A stretch of DNA of 64,000 bases. Origin: Streptomyces fodineus (GTDB lineage Bacteria > Actinomycetota > Actinomycetes > Streptomycetales > Streptomycetaceae). Shown in pieces: positions 48,095 to 57,214 of the stretch (position 1 is the stretch's first letter; each line of letters opens with the position of its first letter). A program made the position numbers and the translations under genes. Under the pieces are notes generated by a model, which saw nothing but the letters and a program-made list of their open reading frames with translations, was not told where the DNA came from and did not search any database. The stretch spans positions 186,001 through 250,000 of the forward strand of contig NZ_CP017248.1 in NCBI RefSeq assembly GCF_001735805.1. Reading direction: 5' to 3'.

Positions 48095-48095
48095 A
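47460..48095 (+). CDS. IS630 transposase, DDE ORF (copy 2)
   Basis: About 211 aa frame. FEDEAGFSMTPPTARTWSHR, then VLIWDNLNVHRDRRLREF, then QLNPVEGIWSLLRRRCQ carry the DDE triad. It overlaps the first ORF by about 90 bp in a different frame, consistent with ribosomal frameshifting. Its TAA stop again comes from the TA target duplication. Confidence 0.85.
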   Translation: MGEGDLAIRGSTAAALDAYLVFEDEAGFSMTPPTARTWSHRGDTPIVRVRGRSQRRISIAALACYRTGERSRLIYRPIVHADHKAGGRRSFAWTDYRDLLATAHQQLGRPIVLIWDNLNVHRDRRLREFIDSHAWITVHYLPPYAPQLNPVEGIWSLLRRRCQANTAFTDATHLMDTLRRGLRQVQYRSDLIDGCLTGTGLTMTTSHLKPQ

Positions 48096-48328
48096 CGAGC
48101 GGCGAAGGCAGCCCGGCCGCCCGGTGCTCAGCACCACGCTTTCGTGTCGCCCTGGTCGGCCACCGCCTCCGACTCCTCCTCCTAGACGTCGTCTTCGGTC
48201 CAGGTACCGAAGGGGACCGGCGCTCCGTGGGCTTCGGCACCGAGCAGCAGCGCACCACCCTTGCGGCGCCAGTCGGAGGGATTTGACTCTGATCGGTACG
48301 TCCGGAGGCTCATCCGGTGGTCGCTGTC

Positions 48329-48661
48329 CTATGACTCCGCATCGCCCGAGCGCCCGCTCAAACCGTCCCAGCCGGCGACGCGCTCGGCGTCCAGCCGTAC
48401 ACCACACCCGTGGACGTGATCCGAGCTGGAGGACCTGGTCGTCGTTTTCCGGACGAATTCGTGCTGTTCCACGAGCCTTTTGACTCCCATCACGTCCGGG
48501 ACCGATACGAGGGAAGGCAGAAGGGATTCGCCCACCTGGTAGCGAGGGAAGTGCTCTCTTGCCAGCACCGTGACGTCGACGCCCTGACGGGCCAGCAGTG
48601 CTGGCGCCGTGGATTTCGCGGGCCCGCAGTCGATGACGAGTACCTGCGTCTTCTCCTGCAT
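48329..48661 (-). pseudogene. FAD-dependent halogenase/oxidoreductase N-terminal fossil
   Basis: MQEKTQVLVIDCGPAKSTAP, then LLARQGVDVTVLAREHFPRY, then QVGESLLPSL, MGVKRLVEQHEFVRK matches flavin-dependent halogenases (FPRYxxGESLLPS). The dinucleotide loop GxGxxG is damaged (DCGPAKS). Homology is lost after FVRK. Bases 48096-48328 hold nothing recognised. Confidence 0.6.
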
Positions 48662-48726
48662 GCGCGGCCCTTGCCGGATAGCCGGATATCATCCACCTCG
48701 CTACTTTGCGTGACAGACTGGTTACC

Positions 48727-49995
48727 GTGACGAACGATAACTGGGCGTCGGCCGCTGGGCAGGAAGCAGGGGAGGCTGGCGGCGCGCTTCCCCGGACGCC
48801 GGACGGATCGGTGTCAGTGACCGTGGGGGTGGAAGAGGAGTACCTGGTGGTGGACCCGGTCTCCCGCCAGGTGAGCCCGGAAGCCGAGAAGGTCGTGGCC
48901 CTGGCCGCGGCAAAACTCGGCGAGCGTGTCACCACTGAGTTCACGTGCTATCAGGTCGAGGTCCGTACCGACCCCCACACCAGCCTGACCCGCCTGGGCG
49001 ACCAGCTTCGCTCCACCCGCGCCGTCGTCTCAAGAGCTGCCGCTCGCCTCGGACTGGCTGTCATCTCCAGCGGCACACCCGTACTCGGCCAGCGAACTCC
49101 CCCGCCCATCACCCCGGGCGACCGCTACGCGCAAAGCGTTGCCACTTACGGCGCCCTGGACCACGAGCAGACTGTATGCGCCGCTCACGTCCACATCGGC
49201 GTCCCCGACGAAACCACTGCCGTGCAGCTGAGCAACCACCTGCGTCCCTGGCTGCCTGCACTCATCGCCATGACGGCCAACTCGCCCTACTGGGACGGTC
49301 AGGACACGGGATATGCCAGTTGGCGCACCACGACGTGGGGGCGGTGGCCCGTGGCCGGCCCGCCCCCCTACTTCACCTCTCGTGATCACTTCCAGACGCT
49401 GGTCGACACCCTCGTCACTTCAGGCACCGTGATGGACCGCGGCAGCCTGTACTGGGATATCCGGCCCTCCCACCACGTGCCCACCCTGGAGGTCCGGATC
49501 GCCGACGCCTTGCCCACCGTCACGGACACCGTGCTGCTGGCCGGTGTCATCAAGGGCCTGGCCGCAACCGCCTTCACCGCCATCCGCCGCTCCCAGCCCG
49601 CGCCCAAGCCAGGGTCCGAAATACTCAGAGCCGCATGTTGGCGCGCCGCGCACGACGGTCTGGCCGGTGACACCATCAATCTGCGCACCGGGCGACTCGA
49701 ACCTGCCGCCGTGCTCAACAAGCGTCTCGCGGATACCGTGCGGGCTGCTCTCGGCGCCGCCGACCTTGCCTCCCTGCAAGCCGCCCAGAGGCATCTGCTC
49801 ACCCATGGGAACGGCGCCGACCGCCAACGAGCAGCCTACCGCCAGCGGCGCCACCTCCCCGATGTCGTCGACCACCTCATCCACTCCATGACGGCCCTCG
49901 ACTACTGTCGACACTCCGTTTCGGATCGACAGGATGCGTCCGACGCGCCATGCCTCCTGCCACCCCACACGCATCACTCGAATGGCCCAACGTGA
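48727..49995 (+). CDS. YbdK-type carboxylate-amine ligase (glutamate-cysteine ligase 2 family)
   Basis: 422 aa from GTG 48727; a TTG at 48706 is an in-frame alternative and neither has a strong RBS. VTVGVEEEYLVVDPVSRQVS is the ATP-grasp-like N-terminal motif. HEQTVCAAHVHIGVPDETTA, then ANSPYWDGQDTGYASWRTTT, RGSLYWDIRPSHHVPTLEVR and YRQRRHLPDVVDHLI complete the family signature. Such enzymes join an amino acid to a carboxylate with ATP; many have only weak glutamate-cysteine ligase activity. Acceptor and donor are unknown. Confidence 0.88.
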   Translation: MTNDNWASAAGQEAGEAGGALPRTPDGSVSVTVGVEEEYLVVDPVSRQVSPEAEKVVALAAAKLGERVTTEFTCYQVEVRTDPHTSLTRLGDQLRSTRAVVSRAAARLGLAVISSGTPVLGQRTPPPITPGDRYAQSVATYGALDHEQTVCAAHVHIGVPDETTAVQLSNHLRPWLPALIAMTANSPYWDGQDTGYASWRTTTWGRWPVAGPPPYFTSRDHFQTLVDTLVTSGTVMDRGSLYWDIRPSHHVPTLEVRIADALPTVTDTVLLAGVIKGLAATAFTAIRRSQPAPKPGSEILRAACWRAAHDGLAGDTINLRTGRLEPAAVLNKRLADTVRAALGAADLASLQAAQRHLLTHGNGADRQRAAYRQRRHLPDVVDHLIHSMTALDYCRHSVSDRQDASDAPCLLPPHTHHSNGPT

Positions 49996-50523
49996 CGGCC
50001 CCCCGAGGTGCATTGCGCGCAGTCAGCGACAAGGCTCGTTACTGATGCGCCGTGACACACCCGCTCTGTCCCGCTTCCGAACGCCCCAAGCCGGAGGCCG
50101 ATAGACGGGTTTTTATGTCGCGGCCGCCGAGAAACAACAAGACACAAACAACAAGACATGACACACAGGCCAGGTTCAATGCCTTCGTATCCAAGCCGGA
50201 CACGACCGCATCGGAAGACACCGGGATCCCCGAGCCCGTCGTGGTGTAGCCGATCGCGCTGGCTGAATCCCGGGTTCGGGGCCCATATTTCCCTCGCAGG
50301 AGGTGCTGTTGAGGGGACACCGAGCCGCGATCGGCGTTGATCGCCAGGCGACCCGCAGCGGCATGTGCTGGACGGCCTCGAAGCAGTGGCGACAGACCGT
50401 GATCCGCTACATGACGCCGGGGGACACAACCGTGTGGGCCGGCACAGCCGCACAGCCGTTGCGGCCAGGGCCGGCAATGCGGCTGACGAGCTGTGGCACA
50501 CCGTGCGTATTTGGGGAGGATTG
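49996..50523. other. Intergenic stretch with a 14-bp tandem repeat
   Basis: No plausible gene. AAACAACAAGACA(C/T) is repeated in tandem at 50132-50145 and 50146-50159, an A-rich island in GC-rich DNA. No RNA gene was recognised. Confidence 0.4.
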
Positions 50524-50733
50524 ATGTCAGTAGCAGATCCTGTGATCGACCGGCTCGTGGAGGCCGCGCGCTGTGCGCCAGCAGCCCTGATCGCCCGGCT
50601 TGTGAAGAGCGACGACTTCCGCGAGGTGCGGCTGGGCCGGGCGATCCAGGACCTGCAGATCCCCTCGTCGAATCCGGGCGCCGATGAGGCAGGACGGGTC
50701 ATCGATCCGGTAACCCACGACCCGGGCTGGTGA
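50524..50733 (+). CDS. Small unknown protein (69 aa)
   Basis: ATG 50524 with GGGGAGG at 4 nt. VADPVIDRLVEAARCAPAAL, then SDDFREVRLGRAIQDLQIPS; helical, Cys-containing, not recognised. It precedes the HAD-GT20 gene by 85 bp on the same strand and may be co-transcribed. Confidence 0.55.
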   Translation: MSVADPVIDRLVEAARCAPAALIARLVKSDDFREVRLGRAIQDLQIPSSNPGADEAGRVIDPVTHDPGW

Positions 50734-50818
50734 AGTCTCCCGCGCGCTCCGGCACGTGGGGTGGGTGGGCATCCCGCTGCGTCTCAGCGTCGGCGCCGTG
50801 ACCGTGAAGGGAGCCTCT

Positions 50819-52906
50819 GTGGGGGACACATCCGGCTTGGCCAGGGTCCTCGTGACCGACTTGGACGGCACGCTGTTGGAAGGCGACGCAAGCGATCGGC
50901 GGCGCCTGCGCGACGTGCTGAAGCAGGACCCGGACATCACGCTGGTCTTCGCGACGGGACGTGGCCTGGCCTCCGTACAGCAGCTGCTGCGGGACGACCC
51001 TCTGGTGCCGCCTGCGCGCTGGATCATCGCCGATGTGGGAGCGAGCGTCATCGACGCCGTCCGCACCGTCCATCTCGAAGCCCTCGAAGCGCGGCTGCGC
51101 GCCGGGTGGCCGGGCGCCCACCGCGTCCGGGCGGCGCTGAAGCGTTTCCCGCAGCTGGTGTACCAGGAAGACGTTTCCCAGGAGAGCCGCTGTTCCTTCT
51201 ATCTGGACCCCGAAGGCCTCTCGGACGACCTCACGGCCGCGGTGAAGGAGCTGGGATGCGCCTGGTCATACGCCTCGGGGCGCTACTTCGACGTCCTGCC
51301 GGCCGGTGCGAGCAAAGGACGTGCCCTGCACCTGCTCGGACACAGGCTGGGATGGGACCGCCAGGCCATGCTCGTGGCCGGGGACTCCCTTAACGACCTC
51401 TCCCTGTTCTGCCTGGGAACGCACGCGGTCGTGGTGGCCAACGCGGAGCCCGCGCTGGCCGCCCGTGCTCCCGCGAGCGCGCGGATCCACCTCAGCGGCT
51501 TCGACGGAGCCGCCGCCGTCCTCGAAGGGATGCAACGCCTCGGCTGGCTGCCGCGCTGGTCAGTGGTCATCGGCTATCACCGCCCGCCCGTGCGCTGGCT
51601 GGACGGTGCCTGGCAGACACCGTCCAGCCCGAACGGGATCCTGCCGACCCTGCGGTCCGCCCTCACCGACAAGCGAATGGACGCGGTGTGGGCAGCCGCC
51701 CACACCGGAGAAGCAGCGCCGCCCGCCATCCTCGAGACCGTCACCGACGGCCTGCCTCTGTCCCTGCTGCCGCTGCGCCCCGAACAGTGGCAGGGCTACT
51801 TCCACCGTGTCTGCAAGGAAACGCTCTGGCCGGCCTTGATGTCCCAGCCTCACCTCATCCAGGACCGGTCCGCCCACTGGGCCGACTACGAACAGGTCAA
51901 CGCCGAGTTCGCCCGTCACATCAGCTCCCTCGCCGCCCAGAACGGCACTGTCTGGCTGCACGACTACAACCTGTGGCTCGTACCGGCCGCCCTCAGGGCC
52001 CAGCGGCCCGACCTGACCCTCGGGCTCTTCCACCACACGCCGTTCCCTCGCCCGGAAGTCTTCCGCCGCATCCCGGCCGCCGCACAGCTCCTCGACTCGC
52101 TCAGACACCTGCACTGGGCTGGATTCCACACCTCCGACTGCGCCGACAACTTCCGGCGCCTTCTGGCCGACACCCGAGGACCCGTGCCGCGCACTGGTGT
52201 CCACCCCCTCGGCATCGACCGCACAGCCGTCGCGGACCTCGCCAGGGAACGGGCCCAGCCCCACCCCCGACACGACCGCGGCCAACTGGTGCTGTCCGTG
52301 GAACGACTCGACTACGCCAAGGCACCCGTTCACAAGATCCGCGCGCTGGACGACCTCCTGAGCCAGACCCCCCGGCTACGGGGACAGGTTCGCTTCCGCC
52401 TGGTCTGTCCACCACCGGAAGACGGCATCCACGCCTACGACTCCACCCGCCGTGAACTCGAGACCGCGATCGCCCGCATCAACAGCCAGTGGGCCAGCCG
52501 GCAATGGCAGCCCGTCGACTACATCCCCCACAACCTGAACTTCCCCGAGGTCGTCGACCACTACCTGGCAGCCGATGTGTTCTGGGTGACCTCACTCGCC
52601 GACGGAATGAACCTCACGGCCCAGGAGTACATCACCACGCACCACGCCACCAACCGCCCCGGCGTTCTCATCCTGTCCCGTCACACAGGTATCGCACAGC
52701 ACCTGGGAACCGCCGCGCTGCTCACCGACCCACTGCACCCCCACGACCTGGTCGACACCCTGCGCACCGCACTGAACATGAGCACAGCCGAACGCCTCGC
52801 ACACATAACGCACCTGGCAGGCCTGCTCGACACCCCGCCCCCAGCAGAATGGGCCCACACCATCATCACCGCCATCCGCAGCGCCAACTCCCCGCACACC
52901 CCCTGA
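50819..52906 (+). CDS. HAD phosphatase-GT20 glycosyltransferase fusion
   Basis: 695 aa from GTG 50819, which follows AAGGGAG by 6 nt. Residues about 10-235 are a HAD phosphatase (VTDLDGTLLEGD with the DxD nucleophile; GDSLNDLSLF). Residues about 240-690 are GT20, like trehalose-6-phosphate synthase: TVWLHDYNLWLVPAAL, LGLFHHTPFPRPEVFRRIP, TGVHPLGID, SVERLDYAKAPVHKI and TSLADGMNLTAQEYI. Phosphatase-first order is that of bifunctional glucosylglycerol-phosphate synthase/phosphatases rather than OtsA-OtsB. It should couple sugar to a phosphorylated acceptor and then dephosphorylate it, giving an osmolyte. The acceptor is inferred. Confidence 0.87.
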   Translation: MGDTSGLARVLVTDLDGTLLEGDASDRRRLRDVLKQDPDITLVFATGRGLASVQQLLRDDPLVPPARWIIADVGASVIDAVRTVHLEALEARLRAGWPGAHRVRAALKRFPQLVYQEDVSQESRCSFYLDPEGLSDDLTAAVKELGCAWSYASGRYFDVLPAGASKGRALHLLGHRLGWDRQAMLVAGDSLNDLSLFCLGTHAVVVANAEPALAARAPASARIHLSGFDGAAAVLEGMQRLGWLPRWSVVIGYHRPPVRWLDGAWQTPSSPNGILPTLRSALTDKRMDAVWAAAHTGEAAPPAILETVTDGLPLSLLPLRPEQWQGYFHRVCKETLWPALMSQPHLIQDRSAHWADYEQVNAEFARHISSLAAQNGTVWLHDYNLWLVPAALRAQRPDLTLGLFHHTPFPRPEVFRRIPAAAQLLDSLRHLHWAGFHTSDCADNFRRLLADTRGPVPRTGVHPLGIDRTAVADLARERAQPHPRHDRGQLVLSVERLDYAKAPVHKIRALDDLLSQTPRLRGQVRFRLVCPPPEDGIHAYDSTRRELETAIARINSQWASRQWQPVDYIPHNLNFPEVVDHYLAADVFWVTSLADGMNLTAQEYITTHHATNRPGVLILSRHTGIAQHLGTAALLTDPLHPHDLVDTLRTALNMSTAERLAHITHLAGLLDTPPPAEWAHTIITAIRSANSPHTP

Positions 52907-53054
52907 CCACCTCAGTCACCAGGCCCGCTCCCTGCGTCCACCCCCACCTCCGCAGGCTCGGGCCCCACGCTCGTGGAATGCCGCCCACCGACTGTGCCGG
53001 CTTCCGACTCAGGTCGCCTGATGCGAGACTGCCGGCCACTGGTAACAGGAGTCC

Positions 53055-53600
53055 TCAGCCGAGGCCGAGCCTGCTGAGCGCGGTGGTCCAGTCGGTAACG
53101 ATGGCCTGCTGCGCAGCCGCCAGGGTGACCTTTCCAGAGCAGACGGCCGTGTGCAGCTTCGTCTCCACGGGGTCCTTCTTGTTGTTGATGCCGCCTCCCG
53201 GCCTGTGACTCGGATCGGCCGGCTCCACCCAGAGGTTGCGGGGATCGCTGGGGGTCGCCTCCGAGCTGGAGGCGGATGAGGTGGTCGTACTCGGCGTCCG
53301 GCATGCTGCCGGTGTAGCCGTAGGAGGCGGCGTTGAGCTTCTTCTCCTTGCCGGTGACGGAGGCCGGCGGGCGGCGGATCCCCTTGGTGTAGCCGCCCTT
53401 GCGGCAGATCGTCGACGCCAGGTCCGCCTGCGTCACCGCCGGCGAGATTGCACCCGGGGTGCCCGACCGGTCTTGGAGCGGCTCGCCCTTCTCGTACCGG
53501 TACCTACAGCTGCCCGTCGGGCGACTGCTGCTGCACCGTGTACGTCGACTGCGGCCCCGCGCCCAAAAGCCGAGACCACGCTGACCCCAGCGTCGGGGAC
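53055..53600 (-). pseudogene. Secreted HNH/DUF1524-like protein, frameshifted
   Basis: RSGTPGAISPAVTQADLAST, then ICRKGGYTKGIRRPP, YGYTGSMPDAEYDHLIRLQL. A frame change in a G5 run near 53265 follows, then PSDPRNLWVEPADPSHRPGG and TKLHTAVCSGKVTLAAAQQA ending LSRLGLG-stop. This resembles secreted Streptomyces nuclease-like proteins with an E-x-D-H-x-I-x-L-x-L-G core. The N-terminal signal region is not found. A single extra base would explain the break. Bases 52907-53054 are empty. Confidence 0.6.
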
Positions 53601-53609
53601 GAACTCGCC

Positions 53610-53990
53610 CGACGGCAGGGCTGCGCCAACTGCCCTCCCTGGCTGAGCAGCTACGCAAGGCAGGCGTCCCCGTCAAGCCGACGGTCGGCGGCGAGCCGGT
53701 CCAACTGCCGCCCGGCATGGACTTGGCCGCCTACCGCGTGGCTCAGGAAGCGGTCACCAACGCCATGGAGTATGCCCAGGGGCCGAAGCCCTGATCTCCG
53801 TCGACCACCACACGCCGGAAGCAGTCGCCGTCGACGTGACGGACAGTGGCGGCACCTCGTCCGCAACGGTCCCCGCCGGCGGCGGCCGCGGGGTGACGGG
53901 CCTCCGCGAACGCCTCAGCGTCTACGGCGGCTCGCTGACCACCGGACCCACCCCTGGCGGCGGCTTTCGCGATCGTGCCGAAATCCCGAG
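53610..53990 (+). pseudogene. Histidine kinase C-terminal fragment
   Basis: LAEQLRKAGVPVKPTVGGEP, then LPPGMDLAAYRVAQEAVTNA (N-box region), then in another frame VDVTDSGGTS, RGVTGLRERLSVYGGSL and GPTPGGGFR. This is the HATPase_c part of a NarL-type sensor kinase. The membrane and dimerisation parts are missing and one frameshift is present. Confidence 0.6.
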
Positions 53991-54004
53991 AGAGCGGAGC
54001 ACAG

Positions 54005-54299
54005 TCTGCATCCGCCGGCCCGTACACGCGAAGGCGCCGGAGTCCCAGGCTTCGGCCAGCGGGACCAGGTGGTCGACGTCCAGCCCCTTCGGGCCGTCGA
54101 TATAACGGTCGTCGTAGGGCGAGTACCACTCCCCCCCCGGCTCAGCGTGCACTTCGGCCCCTGCACGAGGAGATCGCGTACGGGGGCGGTGACGGTTTCA
54201 CCGGATGCGGCCAGCCAGGGCGGCGTGCGCGACGGTCGTCGGGATCAGGAGCGCGGCGAAGGCAGTGACGGCTGCGGCAGCGGTACGGGCGAGACGCAC
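54005..54299 (-). pseudogene. Secreted HNH/DUF1524-type nuclease, N-terminal part, broken
   Basis: GTG 54299 begins a signal peptide RLARTAAAAVTAFAALLIPT, then TVAHA. Then, across frameshifts, GGEWYSPYDDRYIDGPKGLD and VDHLVPLAEAWDSGAFAC follow, which is the HNH core (DxDHxVPLAEAWDSG). It ends where the kinase fragment of the opposite strand begins. Confidence 0.58.
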
Positions 54300-54460
54300 G
54301 AGTCAGCGGTCCTCTCGAAGATCACCAACAGTTCGTGATCTTCGTACCGGCTCCCGCCAGCGACCCGCCCAGCACCGGGGGCGACTCCACCCGATCGATG
54401 GGTAAATCCGATGGTCAGCCCGCCGCAACAGGCGCTATCGCAGCCAGTGGAGGCGCGCGG

Positions 54461-54937
54461 CTACGACGGCCAGACGACTTCACCGTCACGTACCAGCAAC
54501 GGCTCGGGCCGGCGCTCTGCATACGAGCGGATCCATCCCAGGTCGACACTGCCGTCGAAGCGTCGATGCCTATCGTCCGCCTTGGTCGCTAGCCAGCCGA
54601 GGAGTTCACCAACCCGCTCGAAACCGTCAGGGTGGATCTCCTGCCGACTGGTCAGAGCCCAGGCACCACAACGGGTTTCCTGCCGGCGCAGCAGGACCGA
54701 GACGAGGGCACCCTCCACTTTGAACGCCTCGCCGTGGTCGCCAAGAAGAGGCTCAGGATGGTTCTCGATAACGGGCTGGCCGTTCTCGTCCTCCACGACG
54801 AGCGGAAACTCGGTGACGATACGCAGAGTCTCTGGCTCTGGCCCGGCTCCGAGGTGCCATCGCAGCTCTGCCAGTTCCTCTTCCGAAAACTCGTCACGCA
54901 GGTCCAAGGTGAGCATGAGCTCGAACATGTCAGCCAT
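54461..54937 (-). CDS. Unknown protein (158 aa)
   Basis: Start ATG 54937 (MADMFELMLTLDLRDEFSEE). The longer frame to 55093 looks non-coding in its first 50 residues. Contains EELAELRWHLGAGPEPETLR, QETRCGAWALTSRQEIHPDG and LGWIRSYAERRPEPLLVRDG; acidic, soluble. It resembles conserved Streptomyces proteins of unknown role. No neighbours in operon. Confidence 0.65.
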   Translation of the reverse strand: MADMFELMLTLDLRDEFSEEELAELRWHLGAGPEPETLRIVTEFPLVVEDENGQPVIENHPEPLLGDHGEAFKVEGALVSVLLRRQETRCGAWALTSRQEIHPDGFERVGELLGWLATKADDRHRRFDGSVDLGWIRSYAERRPEPLLVRDGEVVWPS

Positions 54938-55141
54938 AGCTGTACACGCTAACGCGGTGGCCGGTCGACGGAGACTGACACGATGACGGGCATGACGATC
55001 AAGAACGGGTCCCAGCAAGAGACTCTTAGGATCGTGCTGCTCGGGGCTCGAGGTGTGTGATGCCTGCGAGTATGTAAGCTGGCGCCATCTCATGCGGGCT
55101 GGCCAGGTTCAGACCACCGACAGTCGTCCCACAGGTGGCGA

Positions 55142-55480
55142 TCAGAGCTGTCGCTCGCACTGCTTTCGCAGCCGGCTCGGGCTGTTCCAGGAGCACGGCA
55201 ACGAGGAGCGTGCGAGTGAGGTCTCCAGTCCCGTGGGCAGAGCCTCGAGGCCTCGGTCGGCTCCACCGCCGCGGGCGGCGTCGAGTGCCGCGGCGTCGCC
55301 GCGCGGACTGGGCGTACCCAGGATGACGCTCTCACGTGTGGTGAGGAGCCAGCGGATATATTCCTGCGACGTCATTGCTACGCGCCGCCACGCGTCATTG
55401 TTCGCGACCGCGGCGAGGTAGAACGCGCCTAGGCTGGTCTGACAAAGATCATTCCGTGCGCAAGTCGCAGGTGCACGGCA
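55142..55480 (-). pseudogene. Coding-like fragment, not recognised
   Basis: SLGAFYLAAVANNDAWRRVA, then MTSQEYIRWLLTTRESVILG and TPSPRGDAAALDAARGGG read like genuine protein, but no start with RBS or known family was found. It may be a decayed gene end. The rest of 54938-55490 is empty. Confidence 0.28.
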
Positions 55481-55490
55481 CAATAGGGCC

Positions 55491-56126
55491 GTGGGGACGG
55501 ACATCCGGGGATTCGTGGAATGCCGCACGTGGGGCGTTGGCCTCGGTGTCGGAGAGACAGCGTGGCAGTCGGCCGTCGAGCTTTCCATGTTGGGCGTGAC
55601 CAGGGACTACGAGGCGTTCGCCTGCCTGTTTGGCGTCCGGGACTTCAGCGGCCGCTGGCGGCCCGTCAGTGCCGGCCGAGGCTTGCCCGTTGACGTGTCG
55701 GAAGGTGCTCGCGCGGAGCACGCGTCATGGGGTGGGGCTGCGTTCGGGGCTACCTGGCTGGGTTGGAAAGAAGTTCTTGCCATCGACTGGGATGAGGCGG
55801 CGCTCCCCCGTGCGACCACCATCGCCCGGTACCGTCGTCTACCGGACGGCACACTGAAATTGCTGCACCGGGATGACTGGAGCCGCAGGTTCGCGAGGGC
55901 CAGTGGTGTCGACACTCTGGCTGTCGATCCAGACCGCATCGGTGAACTGTGGGCCGAAGGAACTGAATGGGACGTCGGCACCACGGTCTTCCGGGCCGAA
56001 CGCGCCCGGCGTCGCGACGCCGTACCCTCCGATGGCTTGTGGCGCCCAGTGTGGACCGTGATGCGTGCTCTCGCCGACGTTCACGGCGACCAGCACGTCC
56101 GTCTGGTGGTGTGGTTCGAGGAGTAG
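55491..56126 (+). CDS. Unknown protein (211 aa)
   Basis: GTG 55491 with a weak upstream purine tract. GTDIRGFVECRTWGVGLGVG, then YEAFACLFGVRDFSGRWRPV, AEHASWGGAAFGATWLGWKE and HVRLVVWFEE form a globular, Trp-rich protein. Similar proteins are scattered in Streptomyces without known function. The frame is complete and looks expressed. Confidence 0.7.
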   Translation: MGTDIRGFVECRTWGVGLGVGETAWQSAVELSMLGVTRDYEAFACLFGVRDFSGRWRPVSAGRGLPVDVSEGARAEHASWGGAAFGATWLGWKEVLAIDWDEAALPRATTIARYRRLPDGTLKLLHRDDWSRRFARASGVDTLAVDPDRIGELWAEGTEWDVGTTVFRAERARRRDAVPSDGLWRPVWTVMRALADVHGDQHVRLVVWFEE

Positions 56127-56189
56127 CCCCTCGGCACGACTCCGGTCAGGCGGGCCCGGACGCGTCCGAGAACTGATCTTGTGGCTGGT

Positions 56190-56495
56190 CGAGGAGAGTT
56201 AAAAGGATGCCGCGTGGGAGCTCATCAAGCCGCTGCTGCCACGTGCGGACGGCGGTGGGCGTCCGTGGCGGGATCACCGGCAGGTGATCAACGGGGTGCC
56301 GTGGCGGTTGCGGATGGGGACGCCATGGCGTGATCTGCCCAAGCGGTACGGGACTTGACAGACCGTGCATGAGCGGTTCGCCCGCTGGGAAGCGAAGGCA
56401 CCTGGGCGAAGCTGCTGCAGCACGTGCAGGTACGTGACCACGAAGTGGGCGCGGCGAGGTGGACAGTTGGGGTGGACTCCACCATCAACCGCGAC
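56190..56495 (+). pseudogene. IS5-family transposase N-terminal fragment
   Basis: DAAWELIKPLLPRADGGGRP, then VINGVPWRLRMGTPWRDLPK, a stop, then VHERFARWE and in another frame RWTVGVDSTINRD (first DDE Asp). It is joined at about 56495 to an oppositely oriented IS5 piece. Confidence 0.7.
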
Positions 56496-56496
56496 C

Positions 56497-57125
56497 CATC
56501 AGCGCGCGTCCATGACCGGCTCGAACTGGGTACAGTCCGCCCGTTGCCCGGGGGTGACAGTGAGAGACAGCGGGCGGCAGCGACCATCGGCGCTCAGGTG
56601 GACTTTGGTCGTGAACCCGCCGCGGGAGCGGCCCCAGGCCCTCGCCTGCCGCACCACCGTCGCCAAGTGGCCGAGCAACCTCAACCAGGTTCTCTCGCTC
56701 AGGTGTTCTGCCGCTACAACCCCCTTTGAACAACTCGGCGCTGGCGGCGGGGTTCTACGGCCCCAGCGGCGTGCTGGTGGGCTCGCATCACGGTGGAGTC
56801 CGCCGAGATGTCCCAGTCGATTGCGCCGTCCGCGTCTGCGTCGCCCTGGACCTGCTGGAACAGCCGCTTCCGGGTGCAGTCGGACGAGCAGAGCCGATGA
56901 CGTTCCTACACGGTCTTCCACGGGCCGAACCGTTCCGGCAGGTCCCGCCACGGCACGCCGGTCCGCACCCGGTGCAGTATCCCGTTGACCACCTGTCGGT
57001 GGCCCCACCACCGCCCGCACCGGTTGTTGCTCACCGGCAGCAGCGGCTCCAGCCGCGCCCACTGCCCGCCCGAAAGACCTCCCCGCCCCATCATGCTGCG
57101 GACAACGCTGCAGGCCGGTGGCCGG
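56497..57125 (-). pseudogene. IS5-family transposase fragment, opposite orientation
   Basis: MMGRGGLSGGQWARLEPLLP, then VVNGILHRVRTGVPWRDLPE, AIDWDISADSTVMRAHQHAA-like sequence, and RSRGGFTTKVHLSADGRCRP ending FEPVMDA. Several stops and frameshifts. It converges on the plus-strand IS5 fragment and lacks the C-terminal DDE part. Confidence 0.7.
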
Positions 57126-57214
57126 ACACGGCCCAGCATCAGGACGCGGCAACAGCCCGCAGGTCTACGGCTGTCAGCAATGACAACAGGCTGATGCCCT
57201 CTGCCTTGAGAGCC

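Noticed and set aside
50220..50300. Possible tRNA because of CCCGGGTTCGGGGCCC
   Set aside because: No acceptor or anticodon stem could be folded around the T-arm-like sequence.
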